This document shows, piece after piece, positions 13,801 through 24,165 of a stretch of 64,000 nt of DNA (positions are counted from its first letter, which is position 1; each line of letters begins with the position of its first letter). Both the position numbers and the translations under genes were made by a program. The stretch is taken from NCBI GenBank assembly GCA_029204225.1, contig CM055109.1, positions 5,587,053-5,651,052 of the forward strand, given 5' to 3'. The notes below the pieces were generated by a model. That model was not told the DNA's origin, ran no database searches, and saw only the letters and a list, made by a program, of their open reading frames with translations. Source of the DNA: Diphasiastrum complanatum. Its lineage: Eukaryota > Streptophyta > Lycopodiopsida > Lycopodiales > Lycopodiaceae.

Positions 13801-14830
13801 ATTGACCATCATTTGCAGTGTAGATGATGTTACCTTCTCCCTCATAAGACAATAAGGATGTAAAGTATTCCTTATGTCTTGTCATGTGAGATGAGGCTCC
13901 ACTATCAATCCACCAAGGATCATTATCATCTATGTTGGCTAACAAACTTGAAGTCATAACAAGTGATTCACATGTGTTATGTTCTTCCTCATCTATTGTA
14001 AGATTTCCTTGCCTCTCTCCTTGCTCTCTTTTCTTCTTATAACATTCATTTGCAAAATGACCTTTTATCCCACAATAAAAGCACTTGAACTTTGACTTAT
14101 TGTTCTTAGTAGAAGAGGAAGAGGAAGAGTGATCATCATGATCAAAGTTACCACCTTTGGACCATTTCCCTTTGCCTTTACCTTTGCCCTTGAATTTGCC
14201 TTTTGTGAAGAAAGCCTCTTCACCTCCACCTTGCAAGGATGCACCATCAAGCTTTGATTGCAACCTATGTTCTTCAGCCAATAAGATTTCTTGCAAGTCA
14301 ACCACACTTGGCAAGACTCTTTGAATGGCAAAACTTTGCACAAGGTTAGCATGTTCATTTAGCAAACCATTCAACATAACTTGGACTATTTCACCATCTT
14401 TTATGTTCTCATCAATGCATGCTAAATCATCACTTAGGGACTTAACTCTCAAGATAAATGCATGAGCACTTTCACCCTCTCTTTGCCTACTAGAAAATAT
14501 TTGTCTCCTTAGGGTCAATACCCTAGATGTGGACTTTGATTCAAAGAGCTTCTTTAAGGCATTCCATGCCTCACTTGCACTTTGACACTTTCCAACTTCC
14601 TTGAGAAGTTCATTTGTAACATTCATTTTAATGATATGAAGAGCCCTTTTGGCCTTCTTATCAAACCTTTGTTGCTCTTGAAGTGTGAGAGGTCTCTCTT
14701 CAATTTCTGCAACTATGTCCATGAGTTCATTCAACTCAAGTAAGGACTCCATCCTCACTTTCCAAGTAGAGTAGTTTGATGAACTCAACCTTTCACTAGA
14801 CTCTAGCATGATCCCACCATTGGAAGCCAT
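10877..14830 (-). CDS. Ty1/copia gag-pol polyprotein, intact
   Basis: A single unbroken frame of 1317 codons encodes all copia functions in the order gag, protease, integrase, reverse transcriptase, RNase H. Visible landmarks: UBN2-type gag over about 20-190, a lysine/glycine-rich linker (206-227), a CCHC zinc knuckle (250-263), protease DSGA (309-312), integrase HHCC (H442, H447, C476, C479) and catalytic D506, D568, E604, RT motif YVDD (990-993), and RNase H acidic residues in DSDFAGD (1154-1160), STEAEY (1193-1198) and CDN (1231-1233). The start at 14830 gives MASNGG and is the first ATG after the leader. The stop TGA at 10879-10877 lies within the first five bases of the 3' LTR. In the cell the polyprotein forms cytoplasmic virus-like particles and its integrase acts in the nucleus. 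With a full frame, all key residues, a primer site, a polypurine tract and near-identical LTRs, it looks competent or very recently so. The clade within copia is not assigned. Confidence 0.97.
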   Translation of the reverse strand: MASNGGIMLESSERLSSSNYSTWKVRMESLLELNELMDIVAEIEERPLTLQEQQRFDKKAKRALHIIKMNVTNELLKEVGKCQSASEAWNALKKLFESKSTSRVLTLRRQIFSSRQREGESAHAFILRVKSLSDDLACIDENIKDGEIVQVMLNGLLNEHANLVQSFAIQRVLPSVVDLQEILLAEEHRLQSKLDGASLQGGGEEAFFTKGKFKGKGKGKGKWSKGGNFDHDDHSSSSSSTKNNKSKFKCFYCGIKGHFANECYKKKREQGERQGNLTIDEEEHNTCESLVMTSSLLANIDDNDPWWIDSGASSHMTRHKEYFTSLLSYEGEGNIIYTANDGQCDIKGIGTIPISLSTNRKANLENVLYIPSITKNLLSVSQMIDKGLDVEFIGDACLISKCGSLIAQGRRHGKLFKLDACVISNHEGCMAREQLTNQEVWHKRLGHPNFKSLEVMAKKELVLGLPKSLVANNSVCEHCALSKSHRLAYSRSTSRSKEAFQLVHSDIHSSSTTSNGGAKMYATFIDDFSRYTWIYLLKSKDEVFAAFVKFKNEMENQFNTKIKCLRSDNGGEYTSNRFKDFCIAHGIKREMSSPRTPQHNGVAERKNRTLCECAKAMRLHANLAKSFWGEALACANYLCNRWTSASLDGKTPHEVLYGRRPSVKHCRIFGCTCFVNITLDDRTKEDPSSKKGVFVGYSEVSKAYKVYIPSTKKVVISRDVIFHEENVSNVVDVDVDVPTNHHDVQDVLDEDGDATPKQTSRKTQRQRAKPSRLTYDEKGKQVVDNSNFAFLTSFDEPTCVGEAIQKKEWIQAMDHEHQALIKSNTWRLVKLPKDKKAIGCKWIFKIKTNQDGSINKYKARLVAKGYAQEYGIDYDETFAPVAKMVTIRILISLATLYDWDMWQMDVTNAFLNGDLEEDIYMEQPEGYVSHDEPNHVCYLQKSLYGLKQAPRSWYAKLNSFLLSQNFVMSEYDHSLYFRLNENDITLLLIYVDDIILSGGNNLDIDEIKMALKREFEIQDLGKLHYILGIEIIRTSKSTFICQEKYVNSILKRFHMEDCKVVSTPMESNVKLTTRSNERSFKDITLYRKLIGSLIWLTITRPDLSFVVGKLSQFMQDPSEAHWKLGKRVLRYISGSRDFGILYGGTTPNLCGFSDSDFAGDQMDRKSTSAFAIYLGDGVVSWLSKKQPTISLSSTEAEYKALTTCNKEILWIKRMLLDLHLLEPEKTPIILCDNLSAQSLASNPVFHARSKHIEIAHHFVRDQVIAKEVELQHVSSKECVADIFTKPLGKDLYLMHRSNLGMCSKTMLKLASNVEEGV
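10882..10891 (-). promoter_or_regulatory. Polypurine tract
   Basis: On the minus strand GAAGAGGGAG directly precedes the 3' LTR. This is the expected position and composition for the plus-strand DNA primer of reverse transcription. It lies inside the reading frame and encodes its last residues. Confidence 0.9.
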
Positions 14831-15988
14831 GATTCTAATGTTTCTTCAACTTTTAGGTTTTGTCCTAAAGCACTTAGCACTCACTTTTCTCTCAACAAAT
14901 GATAGATAAAGAGATCTATGAAGATTTAGGACCCTAAAACACTTCTATCTTGAACCTAGATGGTTTCCAAGCATAGAAAGGAAGATTGAAACACATGCAA
15001 CACTTTGCACACACTAAGAATGGATTACAAAATCAAACCAACCTGAACACACTCTTGCTTAAGCTCTCAAACTTTCCAGCAAGTGACCAAATCAAGTTAT
15101 GGTGTGAAGAGTTACTTGCATTCTTAGAAAATACCCAAAACTAGGATGCCAAGATTACCTAGTAATGAACAAACTTGATCAACATATGATCAACACACTA
15201 AGATATTGATTCAACCTGTAAAACCACATGTAAACCACACTTCTAAAAGTTTATAAACTCCAGCAAGTGATAAATACAAGATTTAGAGGTGAATGAATGA
15301 GCACACTTAGTGAATCACAAGACTAGCTTCACTATCTTGTCAAATCTTGGTGTTTAGATGTAGATCTAAGATCACTTCACATGAGAATGTTCCTCAACCT
15401 GTTAAGAACCTGAAAACACACTTGCATAATGGTTAACACCTTCCAGCAAATGCTCCAATCAAATTACATAAGGAGAGTTACTTACATGCTCAACAAAGTA
15501 CACCAAAATTTATGCCAAAATTGATGACAATCTTTACAATATGCTCTTCACAATGGAGCTTACAATATGTTCACCCAAAAAAAGGGGATCTTTCATCCAA
15601 ATGGGAGCTTTGCTCAGCCTTTAGGAGAATTACAACTCACTCAAAAGAGCATTTGTCATCCACTTAAGGAGAAGTTTCATCCACTTAAGGAGAGTGTTCA
15701 TCCAAGAATGGAGATTGTCAACAATAGGATTGAAAAGAACATTGTTAGTATTGAATATGCACAAGCCTCACAATCACAAATGATTAGGTGTTATGATCTG
15801 ATCCAAAATAGTTTCTTTTCAGCCTCTGATCTTCAATAGACCTGAAATATGCTTTTGATCCACAAGTTCAACTCACAAAACAAAGGTTATTAAGATTTGA
15901 TCAACAAAGCAATGCAAAATCATGCTAGAACTTGATCAAACATCCAAATATCACCAAAAATGGAATACTTACTGTAAATAGAAGCCAA
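14831..15988 (-). other. Copia 5' leader with internal repeats
   Basis: This is a long untranslated leader between the primer-binding site and gag. It holds three imperfect copies of a block that starts near AACCTG and contains TTCCAGCAA or CTCCAGCAA followed by a purine-rich run, at about 15040, 15213 and 15396 (spacing about 171 and 183 bp). A short minisatellite with CATCCACTTAAGGAGA units lies at about 15590-15715. The 90-codon plus-strand frame at 15567-15839 crosses this minisatellite and is not a gene. The leader may hold packaging or translation signals, but that is inference. Confidence 0.7.
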
Positions 15989-16003
15989 CCAGCTCTGATA
16001 CCA
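15989..16003 (-). promoter_or_regulatory. Primer-binding site, tRNA-iMet type
   Basis: On the minus strand TGGTATCAGAGCTGG directly follows the 5' LTR. It begins with the TGGTATCAGAGC complement of the 3' end of plant initiator tRNA-Met, the usual primer of copia elements. Confidence 0.95.
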
Positions 16004-16658
16004 TGTGAAAAATACAGATCCTAAGTGGATCTAAACTCCAAGATCATTGGCTTGAATGCTTGCACTCCAAACTACATAAGCTAGGAATTGGCAACACATT
16101 CTATGCTACCTAGAATGCAAAGAACTTGATCAAAAAGCATTTATCACAAATGGAAACTTCCATAAACATCAAGTGCGGCCCAAAATAGCATTATACAGTC
16201 CATAATACATCAGCCTATCACTTTTGGAAAGCACCTAAGATCATACACAATAGCTTGAAGACAATACACACAACAATGCTCTCAATGGAGGAAGAAACAA
16301 TGACAATGATCTATTGATCTCAATGAAGCATACAAAAGGTTTCTCCAACCTGTTCTCCACGACTTCCCTACTATTTATGGATGAGGAAGATGACTCTCTC
16401 TCCTCTCTCTAGAAGGTACTTGACCCTAGATATTCCCTATATAGGAAAAATAGCTAAAAATGGCTTATATGACCAAAATACATCAAAATGGTCTCATTTT
16501 GAAGGGTATGAAGTTTGACACTTCATCATACTGAAAAAATACAGTAAATAAAAACATTGTGGCCTGGTTCACACGTGCAAAACTCCAGAACCAAAACTAT
16601 TTACAATTTTAGCCAATTTAGGCCTCAAACTAGCTAGGAAATGTTGACAATTTTCACA
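16004..16658 (-). promoter_or_regulatory. Copia 5' LTR
   Basis: 655 bp, TGTGAAAA to TTTTCACA, with one extra G relative to the left LTR. As the 5' LTR of a minus-strand element it should hold the promoter; the TATA-like CTATATAGG is at about 16435-16445. Confidence 0.95.
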
Positions 16659-16663
16659 ATTCC
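16659..16663. repeat. Target site duplication (right), ATTCC
   Basis: Second copy of the 5-bp duplication made by the copia insertion. Confidence 0.95.
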
Positions 16664-17345
16664 TAGACCCAAGAGGTTGGGGTACAACATTCACACTTGT
16701 GTACTATATACAAAATCGACATTATGCTTAAAAACCCGAGTTTGCATTACTAGTAGTAGTAGTATGAATTCATGAGCCATTCCTATAGACATTTCAAAAT
16801 CACTACCACTTTGGTTACTCACGAAACACACGCAACACCTTCATAACTTCTATCTACAGATCTTACAAACAACTTTTCAAAAAGCATCAAATTAACTAGT
16901 AAGTACACAACCTTCCAATTATTACTTAAAGTACCCATACTTCAGAATCACAACATAAATTTACAAGAAGAGCATTACGTATCTTAGTCAGACCTCCTTT
17001 TCTTCACTAAAATGAGTAGCAACCACATCTCAAACATACTTAATGATTGTTACGAGCACTTTTTCCATCAGCAATTTATGAAACATGAGTCCATAACTTA
17101 AATCTAGCTTAGCTAAGTTAGCAATTCCAATACATACATACAATGAGTAGAGTCCTCCCTTCATTTGTATGCCAACTAGTAAAACCAAATATGACGAGAA
17201 TGTACCTCTAATGGTCCCAGTGTTGTGCTCAGCTAGAAAGGGAGAGCTCAATCACCAATGATAAGAGTGAACCTTTGTTTGAAAAATGGTTTTGTGAGTC
17301 CACCTCTCAAAAAAACTTTGGTTCTGGGGCTCCCTTTGTGCCCTA
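16664..17345 (-). repeat. Ty3/gypsy 3' LTR, right part
   Basis: This continues the gypsy LTR after the copia insertion and is collinear with about 28933-29780 (shared AAGAGGTTGGGGTACAACAT, CACTACCACTTTGGTTACTC, AGAAAGGGAGAGCTCAATCA). It lacks a 51-bp segment present in the other LTR between two CCAAGAGG words, and a stretch of about 120 bp before CTGGGGCTCCCTTTGT. Similarity is lost after about 17345, which marks the approximate inner end of the LTR. Confidence 0.7.
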
Positions 17346-19314
17346 CTTCTGACTAACAGCAGTTGCCTACAACTCACCTTTCTAGCTCACATCTGTTGGT
17401 AGCACGGCCCCTTCATCACGCATTTCTAGTCTAATTTTTTGGGGTTCTCTGATTGCAGCTCCACAACTTCTGGTAGTGCTTTCTCTTCTCAAACACCATT
17501 TTTCATACTGTAAGGATGAAAAATGAGGGTGATTCATGACCAATCAAGCAGAATGGAAGTGCGGCCTCCTACACCATGTGCACAGTTGTAAGGATCAGAC
17601 TCCATTCATTGGAGTTCGATAGAAAGAGACAATGCCATTATAGCATCAACATACACGGGAGATGTCAAAACAGTCTGAGTCTAGTGTTCATGAATTCACA
17701 AAAGAGAGCTAAGCAGCATCACTTCCTAACCCATAACAGAAACAATTAGCAATCTTGTAGAGACTCAAAATCTAGAGGAAGATATAGAATTCTACCAAGG
17801 AATGACAATCTTAAAATCACAAGGAGTTCAAAACCACAACTATATCACCAGAGAATATACAAAATAGAGGTAGATTATCAAATCTTTGAACACACTCAGT
17901 AGTGTGAAGATCACACCAAGAACCTGCAACATCTAGTGAAAAGGAAGGGGCTTGAACCCATTGCACACAACCAAAACTTGAACCTCATAACAACCTCATT
18001 CAACAGAGCATTTGCCCATTTTTATAGGCTTGGAGCCCACCCATTTTCTTCACTTTGCCATTATGCTCTTCTTCTTTCTTTTCTCAGCTCGATTGTAGTC
18101 TCTTCTAAGACATTGAATGTTGATTTAACATTTCAGCATGAGCCTATGTAGAATAGCCTCTCATGCCTATTTGCTTTTCTTGATATGGGGTCTTTTAAAT
18201 ACTTGAACCCCCAAATCCACAAGTAAGGCCTCCTCATGTATTAGAACTCATTTGGCCTTTTTGGCATGTGGCTAATAGGTTTGGCCTCATGTCTAGTGCC
18301 ATGTGTTTTTCTTTTTCTTTTCTTTTCTAGCTACTTAATGAGGCCCCTCTTTGATTTTGCCCATGTGGCTATTAGGAGGCCCACAACTATATTTCTTAGA
18401 TTTTGGTCTTTGGTCATCAAGCCATGCTTCCTTTTTTCCTTGTCATTGGCCCTCCTCTTAATTTTTGCACTTTGAGAACCCCTTTCTCTTAATCATCTGA
18501 TTTTTTATTCCGAAAGTTTGGTGACTGAGCCCTCTCTTCCACTGAGCGGCAACCTGAAAACACAGTACTTCGGTATTTGTATTAGTATAAAAAATCACAG
18601 TACATTGCAATATTTTGGCACAGTGGCCGAAATTATACTATAGGCCAATTTTTTAAAGGTCGTAAAATTTTTTTAAAGGCCAATTCTAAGTCCGTAATTT
18701 CTCTAGTCACATTACGAGCGGGATGGGACCCCTGACTATTGCAATTTTTAGCCATTTTACATCAAAATTTTGCGGCTTTTACATGCCGATTTCTATATTA
18801 TAGCAAAATTAAGCTCCAAAATTAGCCCGGTTTTTTGTGTGAAAAATTTGGCTAACATAGGCGATCTCCACTAGGTCGCATGGTCCCCATGCGACGGATC
18901 TAGAATCTCTGGTTTTGAGTGTATCAGCTTCTTGTGTTTGTTGTAGAACCAATATGGGATCAACACCTCTTTTAGGGATTGATGCTAACCATCTTCCTTT
19001 GTTGAACTGCTAGTGAGTTCAGCTATCCATTACTTTATTTGCATCAGTCTTCTTGATAAAAGGTGCCTTCATTTCTGCATAAGACATCCCAACCATTTGT
19101 TTCTAATGTGGCACATGCACCCACTCCCATCAGTATTATGAGATATGCCTGATTTCAGACCCATGCATAGAAAGACATGCAAATGCAAGATCTTGGAGTT
19201 ATGGAAATGAATGCAGTCTCAACGGTGTGTCTATTGTATGTGAAGATGCAAGGTGGATACAAGATACACCCAACTCCTGTCGTAAATTTTTGTAGGTACA
19301 TCATATGGCTCTTT

Positions 19315-19360
<46 letters not shown>

Positions 19361-19854
19361 CTGTATAAACATTATATACATCACTCTCCTTTCCCTTTGT
19401 ATTTTCCCAATCCTTTTTCTCACCCTTGTCCCGTTGATGTTCCTAAACAATCACATATATGCCTGTTTTTACAATGCGAAAGATATGCCCATTTTTCTCT
19501 CAGAGTTGATGCATACTGAAAAGCATGAATGCAACTTGTTCAAGTTTGTAACATATGATGTATACACATTGTGTCTACATGGTGCGTCAGTGGTGGGTGA
19601 AAAAGAAAAATGCTTGTCACTCATAAGACTTGTTACATGCTTTGATTTGGGATAAAGACTTTTAGATCCATCCATAAATGTGTGATTTGTTGTCATCAAT
19701 GGCCATTGTAGATGAGATTGGCGACTAGTAGATGGCCGCAACTCGAATTCCTGGTAGGATAACGGGAACTCCATATCTGGTATATATAGGATGTAAGAAT
19801 CTAAATCTACTCTTTCATCTTGGGTGAAAAATTAGGGATATGCCCTCTGGCTGC
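17346..19854 (-). other. Non-coding 3' region of the gypsy element
   Basis: About 2.5 kb between the last coding frame and the 3' LTR with no recognisable domain. It contains a run of more than 40 T at 19320-19360 (A on the element strand). Short open frames (17936, 18266, 19177, 19469) show no motif I can recognise and are not called. A long 3' untranslated stretch is common in large gypsy elements of the Tat group. Confidence 0.5.
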
Positions 19855-20232
19855 TCAAGACTCCTCTAGTTCTCTAATTTTTTCTTGTGACTTATAAGTG
19901 GCTACTTCCCTTGTTAATGAGCGGATTGATATCTCCTTTGATGTTGTTTCTGAAATGAGTCGACCTATAGTTCTTTCTTGGCTTTCGATATGTGCAAGTT
20001 GTTTGGCTTGTTGTATTCTTTTCTCTTCCTCTATTTGTTGATGTCGTTTCTTCCAGGTATCTAAACTGAAGATCTCATTGCTTTTCCGAACAGTTAGGTT
20101 CCTTGCAATTTTCAGTTCCTTATTCAGTTCATTGATTTCTTTTGTATGTCTCTCTTGTTCCTTAGAAAGAACTTGTGCCAATGCTTCCCATGATTTTGGT
20201 GGTCCCTGATTACTAGTAGTTGCATCTCCCAT
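19855..20232 (-). CDS. Coiled-coil open frame of the gypsy element
   Basis: About 125 codons without a stop, starting at an ATG at 20232-20230 (MGDATTSNQG). The protein is highly charged and predicted helical by composition. Heptad-like runs such as SKEQERHTKEINELNKEL and EEEKRIQQAK suggest a coiled coil over most of its length. It lies downstream of the second RNase H on the same strand. I do not recognise it. It may be an accessory protein of the element, a C-terminal piece of the polyprotein, or a captured fragment. Being free of stops among frames full of them is notable, although the length is modest. Confidence 0.45.
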   Translation of the reverse strand: MGDATTSNQGPPKSWEALAQVLSKEQERHTKEINELNKELKIARNLTVRKSNEIFSLDTWKKRHQQIEEEKRIQQAKQLAHIESQERTIGRLISETTSKEISIRSLTREVATYKSQEKIRELEES

Positions 20233-20440
20233 GATGTTGATTTCCTGATACACACGAGTGGTGTGCATACTCAGATGATTTTCCTAGTGCCAAGGTATGT
20301 GTGCTGCTTCAAGAGGTGTGCATCAATCCTTGTACTATGTCATGTTGATATGTCCAAAAACAGGTTTTGGCTAGTTCTTGGCTCATTAGATGTTGTAGGT
20401 CTTGTAGGACACAAGATGTTTGAGATAGGAGATAGGTGTT

Positions 20441-20986
20441 CTACCCATTTGATGCCATATATATGGACTTAGTCTTCATTAGTACCCATAATTTAAAAGC
20501 AGTGTCAGGGAATTTAGGAGTAGATTTTTTGGGTCTGAAATTATGATAGACGTCTTGATTGTATGATAAGTTGGCTAATTCGTCAGCTCTCACATTCTCA
20601 CTATGCAGGATATGCATCCATTCCACTATGGTAAATTCTTGTGTCAGTTGAGGTATGGTTAAAACATAGGCCTTTAATTTTTTGTCTTTTAGACGGTACC
20701 TATTGTTCATCCCATATATTAACAACTACAAATCCCCACACACCCTAAGATGGCTCTCTTTTGCTATCATCTTTGTTGTCATGTTTAGTCCTAGTATGGC
20801 ACTTTTGAACTCTACGGCATTGTTCATAAAATGCGTTCCCAAATATACTCCCATGCTAGCTATCTCTCTACCTTTTGAATTTGTCAAACTTATCCATACT
20901 GCTTCTTCTTTTGTAGGATGCCTACATGCCTCGTCAACTATTAGGGTGCATATGTCTAATCCAGATGTGGTTTTCATTATATACAA
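20441..20986 (-). pseudogene. Second RNase H domain (plant-type aRNH) of the gypsy element
   Basis: Two pieces in one frame, separated by a single stop at about 20726-20728, fit a type I RNase H fold of the kind added to Tat-group gypsy elements. Landmarks in order: NNAVEFKSAILGL (equivalent of the NNxAEY-ALI motif with its catalytic acid), LRVCGDL, where the conserved aspartate lies just before the stop, then a KAYVLTIPQL helix and HILHSENVRADELANL, the usual C-terminal N-ADxLA motif. The domain would degrade RNA in the RNA:DNA hybrid. It lies after the integrase rather than between the first RNase H and integrase, the order I know from Ogre and Retand elements. Its first catalytic aspartate is not obvious in the decayed N-terminal part. 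Confidence 0.65.
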
Positions 20987-21595
20987 CTATTTCTCTTTTT
21001 TAACTTTTTTTTTCTAGTTGTTCGAGGTCGGGCCTCTTTTGGATAACATGTGGGGTTTATCCCATGTCAAGGATCCCCCCCAATCTAATCCCCCAAAGAA
21101 ATTGGTAATCCGTGATCGGTATCAAGCTAGGAACGTTACGTCAAGATGGTGAAAAATATAGATAGATTGTCCGATGGGGTGGAATGGCTACGGCAATATC
21201 ATCTAGAACTCATTCATCTATGATATCTATGTTCATGAATGGACTGTCGAGATCATAATGTGAATGACAAGAGGTATTGTATTCACAATCAACAAGTATA
21301 CGACAGATGGTTTTGTGTTTCCATAAAAATGCTTAGAACGTCGGGTCTTCATTTCCATTCCATTCTCACATTAGTCGTGACTCTATCCACAGTTCTGACT
21401 CTTGGGGTTCCCACTCAAAACTTCTCAGATAAGGATTAATTGCTTGTACTAGAGGTTCAGTCAGTTCAGGCCCTCTTTCTTGAATCACTCTGATGGATCC
21501 TGATTGTTCTTGTGCCATAGTTGCACAGACTCAGACCCTCCTTCTTTTGTCTATTATAACTGGGTACCTGAAACAAAACAAAAAGCTATTATACA

Positions 21596-22909
21596 TTATA
21601 CATGAGTGTTGAATTTTGATACATAGTAGGCCATTAACTTGTTCAGGTTCACATGATACTTGAACACTTTCCCACTTAACTTTGTGAGCGTAACGATGTT
21701 ATTGTCATACGATTTTTGGATGATGTATGTCTCTTCCCATCTCATTCCGAACTTATGCAGCATCAACTCGTTTCTCGCATCATAATACAGTACTAGTTGT
21801 CCCTTAGTGAACTTGTACTTTGACATTTTCCTATCGTGTATGATTTTCATCCATTTTTTGTATGTTTCTTGGTGTGTCAAGGACGTCAATCGTTGTTCGT
21901 CCAATTCCTGTAGTGTATCAATGCATTTTTGTAGCGCCTCTTTCTCCCCTTCAATCTCTATGGATAGGAAGCATTCTTCTCCATAAACTAGGAAAAACGG
22001 AGTATGGTTAGTGCTAACTTTATAGGTGTTATTGTAAGCCCATAAGGCAACATATAACTTACGGTCCCAATCCCTTTTGTTGTCAGCTACATTTTTTCAG
22101 AGAATGAATAGTAACTGTTTGTTTGTACTCTCGGCTTGGCCATTGGTTTGTGGGTGATATGGGGTACTTTTCCTGTGTCTAATCAACAATTGTTCTATCA
22201 AAGCCTTAATAGTCTTGTTAAGGGAATGTGTTCCTCTATCAGACACTAACTCTTTGGGTGCTCCAAATCTACCTATCACTTGTTCCAGTAAGAACCATGC
22301 TGTCTCTTTGGCATTATGTTTTGCTACCGCTCTGGCTTCTGCTCACTTAGTAAAGTAGTCAGTGCCTACGACTATGTAGTGTTTCCTGCTTGACGATGCA
22401 GGGTGGATGGGTCCCATGAAGTCTATTCCCCATTCCTCAAATGGTAGCATCACTTGTATTGGCACTTAAGAATGTGTTTTGGCAAATATCACAATTATGC
22501 ACATATAAATGAGCATCATGAAATATAGTAGGCCACTAGTATCCTGCCCTAAGTACCTTCTATGTTGTTAATTGTCCAGCGAAATGGCCTCCACATGCTA
22601 AATCATGACATTCTTCTAAAACAAATTGACCTCTCCTGGTGTAATACATCGTCTATACAATCCTTCTATACCTCGTCTGTATAGGACACCTCCTATTAAT
22701 GAGAATCTCAAGGCTTGTAAGTGTAGTTTTCTCTTTTCTTGATGAGACATGGATTCTGGTATAGTAAGTATTGAAAGATAGGTGGCTATATTGGCGTACC
22801 ACTCAAGTATCATAGTTGTGTCTATTCTCATCAAGTCTTTTACTTGGTTAGTCTCCCAATCACTATCCTTAGTTTTTATATTACCTAGTTTGCAAATGCA
22901 ATCGTTCAA
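21596..22909 (-). pseudogene. Ty3/gypsy integrase, broken
   Basis: Fragments of one integrase lie in order on the minus strand. 22616-22909 holds the region before the HHCC finger (WYANIATYL and a RRGIEGLYRRCI run). 22097-22279 holds the end of the catalytic core, with LVSDRGTH and PYHPQTNGQAES around the second aspartate and the catalytic glutamate. 21596-21904 holds the C-terminal module with KFTKGQLVLYY and KFGMRWEETYII. Stops and frame changes separate them, so no integrase can be made. The PYHPQTNGQAE form fits the Tat/Athila branch. No chromodomain is seen. Confidence 0.8.
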
Positions 22910-22981
22910 CCCCTGTCAGCATGGTGGTTTGCTTTTGAGTTTGTAGTCAAATTATTGAAGGGTAAGGATCGATTTTATCAA

Positions 22982-23272
22982 TCAATCTGGTGGTTCCAAC
23001 TTGTTCATCATCATGGTCACAGCCTCGCTTTTGGTGTAGAATGTTACCTTTCTATGCAGTAAATAGTGTCTAAATTTTGTAGCGGCATAGGCTACTCCTA
23101 AGCATATTCTTTCAGCTTTGGAATAGTTTAGTTCGGCTGCTTTCAACTTTCTCCCTATGAATATTATGGGGTTATAGACTTTATCCCACACTTGGGATAA
23201 ACAACAGTTAATGCAAGTAACCGTGGTGTTAGTGAACACGTGAAATGGTCTATCGTACATGGGCGGTTTCAA
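22982..23272 (-). pseudogene. Ty3/gypsy RNase H (first), fragment
   Basis: 96 codons carry the RNase H-like region that follows gypsy reverse transcriptase: VFTNTTVTCINCCLSQ, PIIFIGRKL, then LNYSKAERICLGVAYAATKFRHYLL. The usual Asp at the start of the domain is replaced in the VFTNTT segment, so it is probably inactive. It ends at a stop just before a segment resembling the usual linker (QFDYKLKSK). Confidence 0.75.
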
Positions 23273-23583
23273 ATTGGTGCCTCAGCTAATGCTTTTTTTA
23301 AGTCGTTAAATGCTTGCTCACATTCACTGGTCCACTCCCACTTTGTATCTTCTTGAAGTAAACTAGTAATGGGATAGATACGAGATGCATTTGCCATCAC
23401 ATATCGCTTACCTAGGAAAGACTACAATGGTTCCATCTTGGTGGGTGTCATTATAGCTAACAACATTGTGATTTTTTCAGGGTCAGTAGCCATCCCATAT
23501 TGACTGATTACATGCCCCAGTAAGACTCTATAAGGGATTCCAAATAGACATTTGTTGGCATTCAAGGTCACGCACATTGTTGC

Positions 23584-24075
23584 TCATTTCTCAAAACAAT
23601 TTTCTAGTACAGCTAGATGTTTTGAAAGAGACGAGGCCCCACAAAGATCATGAACAAATTTTTTTAATTTGGCATCTAAAATGTCCTCAAAGTGGTGATT
23701 CATAAAACGTTGATACGTAGCGGGGGCATTGGTTAGTCCAAATGGCATGATGTGATAAGCGAAGGTTCCAAAAGTTGTTGTGAAGGCAGTTTTCAACTTA
23801 TCCTTCTCATCAACGGCTACTTGATTATACCCTGCGAAATAGTCCATAAACGAGTATATCTCTTTCCCTGCCAACTCTTCTAGTATCTGATCGATAAATG
23901 GTAGGGGGTAATAATCCTTCTTGGTGTGTTGGTTCAGCTTCTTGTAGTCTACGCATATGCGAATTTGAGTGGAATTCTTCTTAGGACGTGGGACTATTGG
24001 TGAGGACCATTTAGTATTCTCTACTGGGAAGATTAATCCGGCCTTCCTTAGTCTCTCCAATTTTGTAAATACCAC
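23584..24075 (-). pseudogene. Ty3/gypsy reverse transcriptase, partial, altered active site
   Basis: 163 codons cover fingers and palm of a gypsy reverse transcriptase: LRKAGLIFPV, WSSPIVPRPKK, RICVDYKKLN, FMDYFAGYNQ with the first catalytic aspartate, MPFGLTNAPATYQRFMN, then FVHDL. The last motif is normally FVDD; here the first aspartate of the pair reads His (CAT at 23652-23650). Enzyme activity is therefore not expected. Upstream, between the gag tail (24662) and this domain, no protease motif is seen, so protease is deleted or decayed beyond recognition. Confidence 0.85.
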
Positions 24076-24165
24076 GGCTCTTAAGTGTAATGGTAACCTC
24101 CGCTATCTCTGTCGTACAAGTTTACTTCCCTCAATGAGTGGTATGCTATGAGTAACTAGGGATGG

